A DNA stretch of 58,394 bases from Stenotrophomonas maltophilia (GCF_039555535.1 NZ_CP154630.1:4772501-4830894); one strand, 5' to 3'. Shown: positions 8,790-21,011, numbered from the stretch's first letter. Numbers and translations: made by a program. Notes: a model not told the origin generated them from the sequence alone.

Positions 8790-11700
8790 TCAGGCCTCGG
8801 CTTCTTCCGGTTCGTTGGCCTGTTGGCGGCTGCGTTCGGGCAACCTCAGGCGCTTGCCCTCTTCGTCGTACTCGATCAGCAGCACGCCGGAGTCGTGGCG
8901 GCCGCTGATTTCGACGAAGCAGGCGCCGCCGATGAACGGTTCCAGCGTCATCACCGACTTCAGCGGGGTGGCGACCACCATCTGGAAGCCGAAGTTGTCG
9001 AAGATGTTCATCGCCAGCGCGGTGAACTCGTTGTCGGCCTTGTCGAAGGCCTCGTCGAGCACAACCGCGGCATAGCTGGGCAACTGGCTGTCGGCACCAC
9101 CCAACTGGTAGCGCAGCGCGGCGGCCAGGCAGGTGGTGGCCAGCTTCTGGCGCTGGCCACCAGACTTGCCGGCGCCGCTTCGGTAGATCTCGACCTGCTG
9201 GCGCGTTTCCGCATCCAGCTCGACGCCGATGAACTCCACGTGCATGCGCACGTCCAGCACCAGCTCGCGCCAGCGCTTGTCCTCGCCTTCCTGCGAGCCG
9301 AGGCGGTTGACCAGCTGCCGCAGCACGGTGAACTGCGATTCGGCCAGCTCGCGCTGCTCGGTCTGCTGCTGCGACAGCACCTCGCGCAGCTGCAGGTGGA
9401 ACTCACCCACCTCCGGCAGGCGGCGGTCGCTCAGTTCGATGGTCAGCAACGTGCCACGGTTGAACGGCACCTGTTCCAGGCTGGCGTTCACTTCGTCCAG
9501 GCGCTGGCCGATCGACTTGCGTGCCTCCGCGCTGTGGCGCTGCAGGGCCAGCAGGTTGTTCTTGCTCTGGTTCTGCAGCAGGTCGAAGAAGCGCTCTTCG
9601 TGCTGCGGCAGGCCATCGCGCTCCAGCCGTTCGAGGCGGGCGAGGAAGTCCTCGGCCGACGCCACCGACACGGTGAAGTCGCCCGATTCCTCCGGCCACT
9701 GCTGGATGAAGCGGCGGAAACAGCCGACCAGCTGGTTCTCGATGCGGTTGAGGTCCTGCTGCGAGGAGGACAGCTGCTCGTTCAGCGCGTTGCTGACCTG
9801 GCGCATGTGCGCTTCCAGCGTTTCCAGGCTGAGCGGGCCCTGCTCCTGCAGGCGCTCGGCCAGACCGGCTTCCTGCTCCTGGGCCAGGCTCGGCAGCACC
9901 AGCGCACGGCTCTGCTGGCGTGCGCGGTCGAGGCGATCGCGCTCCTTGACCAGCTGGCCACGCTCGACGCGGACGTCTTCATAGGTGCGGCGCGACTGTT
10001 CGATGTCCGCGCGCACCGCGTCGATCTGCTTGGCCAGCTTGGCCAGGTCGGCGTTGCCTTCGCGCAGGTCGCGCAGCGTCGCTTCGATATCGCTCAGGCG
10101 CTGCTGCGGGGCGGCGATATCGATCTCGTTCCAGCTGATGCTGACCAGCTCGTGACAGGCCAGGCGGCGTTCGTTGTCGCGGTCACGCTGGCCACGCAGG
10201 CGCGCGATGTCGGTCTCGCAGCCGGCGATGCGCTTGGCCAGTTCCTGCGCTTCACGCTCGAAGGCGCCGACCTTGTCGTGGTTGTTGAAGCCGAGGATCC
10301 AGCGACGGCGGTCGCCAACGGCGCTGCGGTCGTCCTTCTCGAAACGGTCGCCCGGATGCTTGACCTGGCCTTCGCGGGTGATGCCGCGGTCAACGTTGCG
10401 CAGCTGCCTGGCGTCCACGCACTCGTAGTCGAAGCGCTTGCCGAGTTCGCGGCGCAGCCAGCTTTCAAACACGTGCTCGCGCAGTTCCAGCTTGTGCAGC
10501 AGCGACTTCGCCGACGGCTCGCGGGCGAACGCATCGTCGTTGCGGCGCACGCGGTAATAGGTGAAGCGCATGCCCAGGTGGGTACGGTTCACCCACTCGG
10601 CGACGTCGTTGTAGTGCTTGTCATCGACCAGCAGCGACAATGCGAAGCCGCCCAGCACGCGCTCGATGGCCCCTTGCCAGCCCTGCTCTTCCGAGCGGAC
10701 CTGGATCAGCTCGCCGACGAACGGCAGCGCCGCTTCGGCGATGCCGGTTTCCTCGGCCAGGCGCGCGCGCAGCTTCTGCATCGGCGCCGGGATGTTGGAC
10801 GGCGTGCGCTGCATCGCTTCAAGTTCCGCGCGGACTTCACCGAAGCGGCGCTCGTCATCGCGCTTGCCGCCCAGGCGATCGCTGATCGCGTCGTCCAGTG
10901 CCGAAGAGGCACGCTGGCGGTCCTGCAGTTCGTTCTGCGCGCGCTCGACCAGCTCGGCGAAGCCGTGCGCGTCGTCCGGCAGTTCAGCCTGCAGCTGCTG
11001 CGCGGCCTGGCGTGCCTGCTCGCGCTTGGCCTGGCGGCGGTCGCGCTCGGCTTCGGCACGGCCCTGCTCGCGTTCCAGTTCCTCGATGCGCTCACCGCCC
11101 TGCTGGCGGCGCTGCAGTTCCAGCTCGGCCAGGCGCTCGGTGTGATTGTCGAGTGCGGCACGGCGCTGGGCTTCCTCGCCCAGCAGGCCACGGTCACGCA
11201 CGTCCATCTCGCGCAGGCGCGCTTCGATCAGCGCCTGGCGGCGGCTTTCGCGGAAGCTGTCGACGCCGAGCTTCAGCGCTTCGTCGTCGCCACGCTGGCG
11301 GTGCATTTCCTTCAGGTCGTTGTAGTAGGCGCGTGCCGGCAGCAGGGTTTCCACCTGGCGGCGCGCGGTGACCACCGCCTGGTGCGCGCCATCAAGCTCG
11401 GCGAAGTCGCTGACCAGGCGCTCGGCGGCGTCGAAAGTCTTCGGCGTGTCGAGCATGAAGTCGCGCAGGAAGACGTTGAGGTCGCCCAGGTTCTTCGCCG
11501 ACTGCGTCTTGTGCAGCAGGCGCAGCGCCATTTCGTTGTCGATGCCGAGCAGGTCGCGGAAGCGCTCGGCGTAGCCGGAGAAGGTGTCGAAGTGGTGCAG
11601 GTCGGACAGCTTCTGCTTGAGCTTGCGCAGGTCCAGGTCGAAGCCACCAAGATCCTTGGCGATGTCGAACGGGCGTTCGGCGATCATGTAGTGCTTGCGC

Positions 11701-12170
11701 ACATCGCCGGCCGAGGTGCCGTTGCCGGAGATCCACAGCAGGCGCACCAGGCTGACCACACGGCCATCGCCGGCGCGGTATTCCAGCACCAGCGCGGTCC
11801 AGGTCGCGCCCTTGCGCAGGTACTGGGTGGCGATTTCGCCGGTGCCGCTGTCCTGCTGGTCGGCCCACGCGCCACGCACGTAGGACACCAGGTTGCGGTC
11901 GCGGCCACTGCGCTCGGCTTCACGCGCGGCGGCGTTGAAGTCGACGATGGCCGGCGGCGTCAGCAGCGCGGACATGGCATCGAGCAGGGTCGACTTGCCC
12001 GAGCCGGAACGGCCGACGAACAGGAAGCCACGCTCGGCGATCGGTACTTCGGTCAGGCCGTTGAACGTGCCCCAGTTGTGCACCTGCAGACGGCGCATGC
12101 GGAACTGCTGCAGGCGCGGGTCCGGCAGGCCTTCGTTGAACAGGGCGGGAGTGTGCTTGGAGATAGCCAT
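8790..12170 (-). CDS. jetC: SMC-like ATPase of a Wadjet/Mks-type condensin (JetC/MksB-like)
   Basis: Large 1126-residue ABC-type ATPase with SMC architecture. The N-terminal head has Walker A at residues 53-60 (GRSGSGKS) after RLQVHNWGTFNG. Long Arg/Glu/Gln-rich coiled coils follow (about 310-420 and 580-880), with a globular hinge-like region around 450-570. The C-terminal head has the signature SGGQRQKLATTCLAAAL at about 1003 and Walker B VVLDEAFDKAD, with D1039 and E1040. The neighbours are DUF4194 and DUF3375 genes, exactly the JetC context, in the order jetA-jetB-jetC. The gap to jetB is 16 bp. Such complexes extrude DNA loops; with JetD they cleave small circular plasmids. The acidic C-terminal tail (EPEEAEA) is just before the REP elements. 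Confidence 0.88.
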   Translation of the reverse strand: MAISKHTPALFNEGLPDPRLQQFRMRRLQVHNWGTFNGLTEVPIAERGFLFVGRSGSGKSTLLDAMSALLTPPAIVDFNAAAREAERSGRDRNLVSYVRGAWADQQDSGTGEIATQYLRKGATWTALVLEYRAGDGRVVSLVRLLWISGNGTSAGDVRKHYMIAERPFDIAKDLGGFDLDLRKLKQKLSDLHHFDTFSGYAERFRDLLGIDNEMALRLLHKTQSAKNLGDLNVFLRDFMLDTPKTFDAAERLVSDFAELDGAHQAVVTARRQVETLLPARAYYNDLKEMHRQRGDDEALKLGVDSFRESRRQALIEARLREMDVRDRGLLGEEAQRRAALDNHTERLAELELQRRQQGGERIEELEREQGRAEAERDRRQAKREQARQAAQQLQAELPDDAHGFAELVERAQNELQDRQRASSALDDAISDRLGGKRDDERRFGEVRAELEAMQRTPSNIPAPMQKLRARLAEETGIAEAALPFVGELIQVRSEEQGWQGAIERVLGGFALSLLVDDKHYNDVAEWVNRTHLGMRFTYYRVRRNDDAFAREPSAKSLLHKLELREHVFESWLRRELGKRFDYECVDARQLRNVDRGITREGQVKHPGDRFEKDDRSAVGDRRRWILGFNNHDKVGAFEREAQELAKRIAGCETDIARLRGQRDRDNERRLACHELVSISWNEIDIAAPQQRLSDIEATLRDLREGNADLAKLAKQIDAVRADIEQSRRTYEDVRVERGQLVKERDRLDRARQQSRALVLPSLAQEQEAGLAERLQEQGPLSLETLEAHMRQVSNALNEQLSSSQQDLNRIENQLVGCFRRFIQQWPEESGDFTVSVASAEDFLARLERLERDGLPQHEERFFDLLQNQSKNNLLALQRHSAEARKSIGQRLDEVNASLEQVPFNRGTLLTIELSDRRLPEVGEFHLQLREVLSQQQTEQRELAESQFTVLRQLVNRLGSQEGEDKRWRELVLDVRMHVEFIGVELDAETRQQVEIYRSGAGKSGGQRQKLATTCLAAALRYQLGGADSQLPSYAAVVLDEAFDKADNEFTALAMNIFDNFGFQMVVATPLKSVMTLEPFIGGACFVEISGRHDSGVLLIEYDEEGKRLRLPERSRQQANEPEEAEA

Positions 12171-12186
12171 GCGATGGTCGGGTCTC

Positions 12187-15068
<2,882 letters not shown>

Positions 15069-15179
15069 TGCGTACAGCGTCCCGAACGGGGGGCGAGCAT
15101 CGTACCCGACCGGGGGGTGGGTCGTCCTGTTGGGACGGTTCATCGGGGGTCTCTTGCGGCGCCTCGTTGCTATCGGTTT

Positions 15180-15284
15180 GGAGGAGGAGAGGGGGCTGCG
15201 CAGGACACGCCGTAAACCCGTCCCTGGGGCTCGATGGCGCCATCCATGGCGCCAACGGTCCTGCGCAGCCCCCTCTCCCCCTCC
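15180..15284. repeat. Large inverted repeat with 27-bp arms
   Basis: Arms at 15180-15206 and 15258-15284 match at 26 of 27 positions (core GGGGGCTGCGCAGGAC). The 51-base interior carries its own palindrome, TGGCGCCATCCATGGCGCCA. As RNA or single-stranded DNA this would fold into a long compound hairpin. It resembles palindromic intergenic repeats of Xanthomonadaceae, but I cannot confirm that without a genome-wide count. Confidence 0.7.
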
Positions 15285-15470
15285 CTGACGGTTTCCTGCG
15301 GGCGCGGCCGAACCGCCCGAAAGCGGGGTCGAAAGCTTGGGTTCATGGCTTCGGAAGCGCCGCGCGACTGCGCGACTGCTGTGGTGGGTGCGAACCCTTG
15401 GTCCGCACAGCGTTGGCTTCTGCCCCTGCCTTTAAAGAGCCAACCCACCGCGCTCGCGGGATGTGGGGTG

Positions 15471-15657
15471 GGTGGCGGAGGGCCGGGCGGGGCAGGGCCG
15501 TGAGGCGCATGGATGCGCCGATCGAGCTTACATGGGTGAGGGCGCTTTGCTTGCGAGGCATGCCTCGCAAGCGACCGAACGCCCGGCCGCCAGCGGCTGG
15601 GCCGGGCCCCGGAGGGGTACTTGCAGCGTGCCCTGCCCCGTCCGGCCCTCCGCCACC
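15471..15657. repeat. Inverted repeat with 28-bp arms and nested palindromes
   Basis: Arms at 15471-15498 and 15630-15657 are complementary at 27 of 28 positions, and the single difference becomes a G-U pair in RNA read from the plus strand. Inside are two further palindromes: GGCGCATGGATGCGCC near 15503 and TTGCGAGGCATGCCTCGCAA near 15551. The whole unit is 187 bp and could be a mobile palindromic element or a structured RNA. Confidence 0.65.
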
Positions 15658-15721
15658 CCAGCCGATAGCCAGCAGGCGCAACGCTTTCCTCAACCCACCC
15701 ACCCATTCAGCAAAAACCATT

Positions 15722-15750
15722 GATAGGAATGAAATTAGTAGTATCCTATC
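15722..15750. promoter_or_regulatory. Probable MarR operator upstream of the regulator gene
   Basis: The inverted repeat GATAGGA (15722-15728) and TCCTATC (15744-15750), with a 15-base AT-rich spacer, lies immediately before the ATG at 15759. Its position over the likely promoter fits autorepression by the MarR protein, which usually also controls the adjacent efflux genes. Confidence 0.5.
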
Positions 15751-15758
15751 TATCTCTT

Positions 15759-16214
15759 ATGGACCGACCCCTCGACGAGCGCACCGTGCTGCAGATGCAG
15801 CTCAGCTCCGGCCTGCTGTACGCAGGGCGGCAGTGGCAGCGCCTGGCCGACAGCCGGCTCGGCAGCTACGGCATCTCCACCGCCTGCACCATGCCGCTGC
15901 TGATGATCGGCCGCTCCGGCGGTGGCATCCGGCAGGTGGCGCTGGCCCAGCAGCTGGGCATGGAGGGTCCCTCCCTGGTGCGCCTGCTGGACAAGCTGTG
16001 CGCCAGCGACCTGGTCCGCCGCGAAAGCGATGCCAGCGACCGCCGCGCCAACCTGTTGTGGCTGACCGACGCCGGCCAGGCGCTGGTCAGCGAGCTGGAA
16101 GACCAGTTGATCGGCCTGCGCCAGGACGTGTTCGGCGAACTGTCCATGGATGAACTGCACGCCGTGCTGAAGGCATGGCGCCTGCTGGCCGAGGCCGCCG
16201 ACCGCATCACGTAA
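15759..16214 (+). CDS. MarR-family transcriptional regulator
   Basis: Predicted 151-residue winged-helix regulator. Helices typical of MarR are followed by a DNA-recognition region (IRQVALAQQLGMEGPSLVRLLDKL) and the wing (DLVRRESDASDRRANLLWLTDAG). It precedes the four-gene efflux operon and probably represses it until a substrate, perhaps an aromatic acid, binds. The ATG at 15759 is preferred because upstream starts in frame (15729, 15720) would place the operator-like inverted repeat inside the coding sequence. No good Shine-Dalgarno site is seen for any of them, so a leaderless or weakly translated message is possible. Confidence 0.88.
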   Translation: MDRPLDERTVLQMQLSSGLLYAGRQWQRLADSRLGSYGISTACTMPLLMIGRSGGGIRQVALAQQLGMEGPSLVRLLDKLCASDLVRRESDASDRRANLLWLTDAGQALVSELEDQLIGLRQDVFGELSMDELHAVLKAWRLLAEAADRIT

Positions 16215-16322
16215 GCGCGCTGCCCCCGAACACCGCCGCTGCCGTGCACACGCCAGCGGCTTTTGCCCGTTGCCGTTGTTCTGTTGTTCCTCCCCTCCCC
16301 CACTTGCCCCCGCCCCCTACCG

Positions 16323-16532
16323 ATGCCCGGTGAATTCAGTCTCCACGGAGTGTTCGTCCCGACCCTGCTCGGGTTGATGGTGTTGGCCTACCTGGTCAAC
16401 AGCGGTCTGCATGCGCTGCTGCAGCGTGCCGGTGCCTATCGCCATATATGGCACCCGCCACTGTTCAACCTGGCGCTGTACGGGATCGTGCTTGGCCTGC
16501 TGTTCCACCTCCTGCGTTGGATGCAATCGTGA
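16323..16532 (+). CDS. DUF1656 small membrane protein (AaeX-like)
   Basis: Small 69-residue protein with two hydrophobic helices. It begins MPGEFSLHGVFVP, typical of DUF1656 proteins such as AaeX, which almost always precede a membrane fusion protein and an AaeB/FUSC efflux protein. Its stop overlaps the GTG start of the next gene by 4 bases (GTGA). Its precise role in the pump is unknown. Confidence 0.88.
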   Translation: MPGEFSLHGVFVPTLLGLMVLAYLVNSGLHALLQRAGAYRHIWHPPLFNLALYGIVLGLLFHLLRWMQS

Positions 16533-17446
16533 ACAAGATCGTGAAGAAAGCCCTTCCCGTACTGCTGACCAGCGCAGCGGTGATCGTCGCCCTGCTGGTG
16601 CTGCGCCAGCTGTGGGTCTATTACATGGATGAGCCGTGGACCCGCGACGCCCACGTCGGCGCCGATGTGGTGCAGGTCGCGCCGGACGTGTCCGGGCTGG
16701 TGGAAACAGTTGACGTGGCCGACAACCAGGCGGTGAAGAAGGGCGACCTGCTGTTCGTGGTCGACCGCGCGCGCTACCGCATCGCGCTGGAGCAGGCGCG
16801 GGCCAGCCTGGCCGAGCGCCAGGCCTCGGTAGCGCAGCTGCGCCGCGAGATCGGTCGCGACCGCAGCCTGCAGGACCTGGTCGCCGCCGAGGATGCCGAA
16901 GTGCGCCGCGCCAAGCTGCAGGCTGCACAGGCGGCGCTGGCCACCGCACAGGCCGCGGTCGACCTGGCCGAGCTCAACCTGGGCCGTACCGAGGTGCGCG
17001 CGCCGGCCGATGGCCGGGTCAACGACCGCACGATGCGCGTAGGCGACTATGTGGTGGCCGGCAAGCCGGTGCTGGCGTTGCTGGATACCGGCTCGTTCCG
17101 CATTGATGGCTATTTCGAGGAAACCCGACTGCGCGGCGTGGCGCCGGGGCAGACGGTGGACATCCGGCTGATGGGTGAATCGACGCCGCTGCGCGGCCAT
17201 GTGGAAAGCATCGCCGCCGGTATCGAGGACCGCTACCGCAGCAACGGCAGCACCCTGTTGCCGAACGTGACGCCGGCCTTCGACTGGGTGCGGCTGGCGC
17301 AGCGCATCCCGGTGCGCATCGCCATCGACGAAGTGCCCAAGGGCGTTGAGCTGATTGCCGGGCGTACCGCCACGGTGACCGTGCAGACCAACAGCACGAA
17401 GCACGCAGACAAGGCCGGCGCCGCGCCGACACAGGCGGGCCTGTGA
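16529..17446 (+). CDS. HlyD/EmrA-type periplasmic membrane fusion protein of an efflux pump
   Basis: Predicted 305-residue adaptor linking the inner-membrane pump to an outer-membrane channel. One N-terminal membrane helix (about residues 8-26) is followed by a biotinyl-lipoyl-like half (YMDEPWTRDAHVGADVVQVAPDVSGLV), a short coiled-coil hairpin (RASLAERQASVAQLRREI to LAELNLGRTEVRAPADGRV) and a beta-barrel region. The TRDAHV and VRAPADGRV motifs are typical of AaeA-type proteins. The gene starts at a GTG that overlaps the DUF1656 stop and ends overlapping the GTG of the next gene, so translation of the operon is coupled throughout. Confidence 0.9.
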   Translation: MNKIVKKALPVLLTSAAVIVALLVLRQLWVYYMDEPWTRDAHVGADVVQVAPDVSGLVETVDVADNQAVKKGDLLFVVDRARYRIALEQARASLAERQASVAQLRREIGRDRSLQDLVAAEDAEVRRAKLQAAQAALATAQAAVDLAELNLGRTEVRAPADGRVNDRTMRVGDYVVAGKPVLALLDTGSFRIDGYFEETRLRGVAPGQTVDIRLMGESTPLRGHVESIAAGIEDRYRSNGSTLLPNVTPAFDWVRLAQRIPVRIAIDEVPKGVELIAGRTATVTVQTNSTKHADKAGAAPTQAGL

Positions 17447-18903
17447 ACGCCACCCTGCCCCGTCTCGGCCTGATTGTCGCGCTGGCCAGCCTGGCCGCGT
17501 GCAGGACCGTTGGCCCGGACTATGCATTGCCGGAAGGCTCGGCGTTCAAGCGCCCCGAAGCCAATGCTGCCTTCATCGATACACAGAACCCGCACGTGGC
17601 CGCCAACCAGGCGCTGCCCGACCGCTGGTGGTCGTTGTACAACGACCCGGTGCTGGACGGGCTGATCACCCAGGCGCTGCGTGACAACGTGGAACTGAAG
17701 GCCGCCGATGCGCACCTGCGCCGCGCCGCCGCCGTGTACGAACAGGCGCTGGACGCCGGTGGCTTCGAGTACGAGGCCGAGGCCGGCGTCAGCCGCGCGC
17801 AGCTGTCGGCCGAATCGTTCCTGCAGGAGCACGAGCTGCCGGTGATCAACCTGGCCGATGGCAAGTTCGCGGTCAGCTACCAGTTCGATCTGTTCGGCAA
17901 GCTCAAGCGCGGCGCCGAAGCGGCGCGTGCCGACGAGCAGTCGGTGGCGGCGGCACGCGATCTGGCCCAGGTCAGCGTGGTCGCGCAGGTGGCCGACAGT
18001 TACCTGGAAATCTGCCACGCCAACCACGAGCTGCACGTGGCCGAACATTCGCTGCAGCTGCAGCAACGCAGCCGCACGGTCACCGAGCGCCTGATCGCGG
18101 CTGGCCGTGGCACGCCGCCGGAGCTGGCCCGCGCCAATGCCCAGGTGGCACTGCTGGAAGCTGCACTGCCGCCACTGCGCGCGCAGCGCTCGGCGGCCGC
18201 CTATTCGCTGGCCGCGTTGCTGGGCCAGACCCCGGGCCAGCTGCCGGCCGGCGTGATCGACTGCGCGCACGCGCCCAGCCTGGCGCAGCCGCTTCCGGTC
18301 GGTGATGGCCGTGCGCTGCTGCAGCGTCGCCCCGACATCCGCCAGGCCGAACGCAAGCTGGCCTCGGCCACCGCGCGCATTGGCGTGGCCACCGCCGAGC
18401 TGTATCCGGACATCCGTCTGGGTGCCTCGGTGGGCGCCGCCGGCCTGCTGGAAGACTTCGGTACGCCGATGACCCAGCAGTGGTCGATCGGCCCGCTGAT
18501 CTCGTGGACGCTGCCGTCGTCGGGCACGCACGCGCGCATCCACGCTGCCGAAGCCGGCGCCGACGCCGCGCTGGCCGAGTTCGACCACACCGTGCTGCAG
18601 GCGCTGCGGGAGACCCAGACCGCGCTGGACCGCTATGCGCAGGACCTGCGCCGCCTGCAGTCGCTGCGCACCGCACAGGAGCAGGCCGCGCTGGCCGCCG
18701 AGCAGAACCGCCGGCTGTACCAGGGCGGCCGCACGCCCTACCTGTCCAGCCTGGATGCCGACCGCAGTCTGGCCACCAGCGACGCCACCCTGGCCGCCGC
18801 CGAAGCGCAGGTCTCGCGCGACCAGATCCATCTGTTCCTGGTGCTGGGTGGCGGCTGGCAGGCAAGCCGGCCACCGCACAGGCCTCGGCGAAGTAAGCCA
18901 TGA
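17443..18903 (+). CDS. NodT-family outer-membrane efflux lipoprotein (TolC-like factor)
   Basis: Predicted 486-residue outer-membrane channel. A signal peptide ends in the lipobox ASLAAC followed by RTVGPDYALPEG, typical of NodT-type lipoproteins. Two OEP repeats follow: WWSLYNDPVLDGLITQAL begins the first, and DIRLGASVGAAGLLEDF lies in the second half. GTG start at 17443; the stop overlaps the ATG of the FUSC gene (ATGA). The extreme C-terminus (PPHRPRRSKP) is basic. Having a dedicated outer-membrane factor in the operon makes this a complete tripartite pump, unlike E. coli aaeXAB, which uses a channel encoded elsewhere. Confidence 0.9.
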   Translation: MNATLPRLGLIVALASLAACRTVGPDYALPEGSAFKRPEANAAFIDTQNPHVAANQALPDRWWSLYNDPVLDGLITQALRDNVELKAADAHLRRAAAVYEQALDAGGFEYEAEAGVSRAQLSAESFLQEHELPVINLADGKFAVSYQFDLFGKLKRGAEAARADEQSVAAARDLAQVSVVAQVADSYLEICHANHELHVAEHSLQLQQRSRTVTERLIAAGRGTPPELARANAQVALLEAALPPLRAQRSAAAYSLAALLGQTPGQLPAGVIDCAHAPSLAQPLPVGDGRALLQRRPDIRQAERKLASATARIGVATAELYPDIRLGASVGAAGLLEDFGTPMTQQWSIGPLISWTLPSSGTHARIHAAEAGADAALAEFDHTVLQALRETQTALDRYAQDLRRLQSLRTAQEQAALAAEQNRRLYQGGRTPYLSSLDADRSLATSDATLAAAEAQVSRDQIHLFLVLGGGWQASRPPHRPRRSKP

Positions 18904-20939
18904 ACGCGCTGACCGACCGCCAGGCGTGGCTGTTCTCGATCAAGACCTACCTGGCCGCGGTGGCCGCGCTGTACATCGCCATGGCCGGCAACCTGTCGCG
19001 CCCGTACTGGGCGATGGGCACGGTGTACATCGTCAGCCAGCCGCTGCTGGGCCCGACCCGCGCCAAGGGCGTATACCGCATCGTCGGCACGCTGGTAGCC
19101 GGCCTGGCCACCCTGCTGGTGCTGCCAGCACTGGTGGAAACGCCGCTGGTGCTGAGCGCAGCGATGTCGATCTGGCTGGCCGGTTGCCTGTTCATGGCCC
19201 TGCTCAACCGCGGCCCGCGCGGCTACGCATTCCTGCTGGCCGGCTACACCACCGCCTTCATCGGCTTCCCCGCAGTGACCTCGCCGGAAACCATCTTCGA
19301 CACGGTGGTGGCGCGCAGCGAGGAGATCATCCTCGGCACGGTGGTGGCGGTGCTGTTTGCCTCGCTGCTGTTCCCGGCCTCGGTGCGCCCGATGCTGCGC
19401 GCGCGCATCGGCAACTGGATGGAGGACGCCGCACAGTGGTGCCGGCAGATTCTTGAACGCGGTCGCGCACATGCGCCGCGCAACCGGCTGGCCGCCGACC
19501 TGGTGCAGTTCGAGGCGCTGATCGAATTCCTGCGCCGCGATGATCCACGCCATGCCGGGTCGGCGGTGTCGATGGAGCGCCTGCGCGAGCGCATGCTGCT
19601 GCTGTTGCCGGTGCTGTCCTCGATCGCCGACCGCCTGAGCGCGCTGCGCAGCGACGGCCAGGCGTTGCCCGAAGGCCTGCCGGCGTTGATCGACGACATC
19701 CACGACTGGCTGGACGGGCCGACCAATGCCAGCGAGTACGCTCGCCTGCGTGCGCGCATCAGTGCGCTGAAGCCGCAGGTGGACCGCGACCTGCAGCACC
19801 TGCAGCTGGCCAGCCTGCTGCTGCGCCTGGAGGAACTGGTGGACCTGTGGCAGGACTGCCGCACCCTGCAGCACGCGATCGACCACGGCACCGCGCCGCT
19901 GGACCGCGCGCATTACCGCATCCGCACCGAGCGCGTGGCCGCCGACAAGCACGTCGACTACGGCATGGCGCTGTTCTCCGCGCTCAGCGCCGGCGTGGCA
20001 CTGATGAGCTACTGCGTGCTGTGGATCGCACTGGGATGGGAAGGCGGAGGCAACGGCGCGATGATGGCCGCGGTGACCGCCGCGTTCTTCGCCGCGCAGG
20101 ACGATCCGGCACCGAGCATGGTGTCGTTCCTGGTGTGGGCGATGGTGGCCTCGGTAGTGGCCGGCGTGTACCTGTTCGGCGTGTTCCCGGCGGTACACGA
20201 CTTCGGCCTGCTGGCATTGGTACTGGCGGTGGTGTTCCTGCCACTGGGCCTGATGCTGCACCACCCGAAGAGCGCGCTGTTCGCGCTGCCGCTGACAGTG
20301 AACCTGGCTGCGCTGCTGAGCTTGCAGAACACCTACAGCGCCAACATCCAGACCTTCCTCAACTCGTCCATCGCGATGTTCATCGGCATTGGCTTTGCGG
20401 TGGTGATGACCCGTCTGTTCCGTTCGGTGGGTGCCGAGTGGACCGCGCGCCGGCTGGTGAGGCAGGGCTGGACCACGCTGGCCGAAGCCGCCGAGGGTCG
20501 TGGCCAGCAGGACCGCCAGCGCTTCGCCGCACGCATGCTCGACCTGCTGGGCCTGCTCGCACCACGCCTGGCGGCAACGCCGGAAGGCAGCGACATCGCC
20601 TCGGTGGACATGCTCAACGAGGCACGCATCGGCCTGAACATCCTGCAGCTGCGCCGCGCCCGGCTGGAGCTGCCCGAGCGCAGCCGCGAGGCGGTCGAGC
20701 ACATCCTGGAGGACATCGCCGCGCACTACCGGCAGCAGATTGCCGCGCGCAAACCGATGGTGGCGGCCGAGGCGCTGCGCGAGCGGTTGGATACCTCGCT
20801 GGGCCGGGTCGGCAGCGTGGGCGCCTGCAAGGCCCGCGACGAAGCGCTGATGGGTCTGATCGGCCTGCGCTTCGCACTGTTTCCCGAGGCGAAGGCGTTG
20901 GCGCCGGGCTTGGCAATGGACACGGCGACGCAGCCGTAG
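18900..20939 (+). CDS. FUSC/AaeB-family inner-membrane efflux protein
   Basis: Predicted 679-residue inner-membrane transporter of the aromatic acid exporter/fusaric acid resistance family. It has two membrane domains, each of about five to six helices (roughly residues 15-165 and 350-510), and each is followed by a cytosolic helical domain. The first helix region reads YWAMGTVYIVSQPLLGPTRAKGVYRIVGTL, the classic FUSC segment, given here only to identify the family. Family members export p-hydroxybenzoate or fusaric acid. It is the last gene of the operon. The TAG stop is part of a small palindrome, GTAGCGCGCTAC, at 20936-20947. Confidence 0.9.
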   Translation: MNALTDRQAWLFSIKTYLAAVAALYIAMAGNLSRPYWAMGTVYIVSQPLLGPTRAKGVYRIVGTLVAGLATLLVLPALVETPLVLSAAMSIWLAGCLFMALLNRGPRGYAFLLAGYTTAFIGFPAVTSPETIFDTVVARSEEIILGTVVAVLFASLLFPASVRPMLRARIGNWMEDAAQWCRQILERGRAHAPRNRLAADLVQFEALIEFLRRDDPRHAGSAVSMERLRERMLLLLPVLSSIADRLSALRSDGQALPEGLPALIDDIHDWLDGPTNASEYARLRARISALKPQVDRDLQHLQLASLLLRLEELVDLWQDCRTLQHAIDHGTAPLDRAHYRIRTERVAADKHVDYGMALFSALSAGVALMSYCVLWIALGWEGGGNGAMMAAVTAAFFAAQDDPAPSMVSFLVWAMVASVVAGVYLFGVFPAVHDFGLLALVLAVVFLPLGLMLHHPKSALFALPLTVNLAALLSLQNTYSANIQTFLNSSIAMFIGIGFAVVMTRLFRSVGAEWTARRLVRQGWTTLAEAAEGRGQQDRQRFAARMLDLLGLLAPRLAATPEGSDIASVDMLNEARIGLNILQLRRARLELPERSREAVEHILEDIAAHYRQQIAARKPMVAAEALRERLDTSLGRVGSVGACKARDEALMGLIGLRFALFPEAKALAPGLAMDTATQP

Positions 20940-20972
20940 CGCGCTACCCTCTGTGTCCACAGACTCCGCTCC

Positions 20973-21011
20973 GGGGTCGGATCCTTCGCCCCAGGCGAAG
21001 GCTCTGACCCC
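20973..21011 (+). repeat. GGGGTCGGATCC/GGCTCTGACCCC palindromic element, copy 1
   Basis: Constant ends GGGGTCGGATCC and GGCTCTGACCCC flank a variable core stem (TTCGCC/GGCGAA). The copy lies 33 bp after the FUSC stop codon, in the same orientation as that gene. Confidence 0.8.

Larger units (their letters stand above)
15069..15758. other. 650-bp non-coding stretch between folE and the MarR gene
   Basis: I see no convincing gene here; the open frames are shadows of GC-rich palindromic DNA. The stretch holds two large inverted-repeat structures (15180-15284 and 15471-15657, listed separately) and an AT-richer segment just before the MarR gene that contains a probable operator. Confidence 0.7.
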
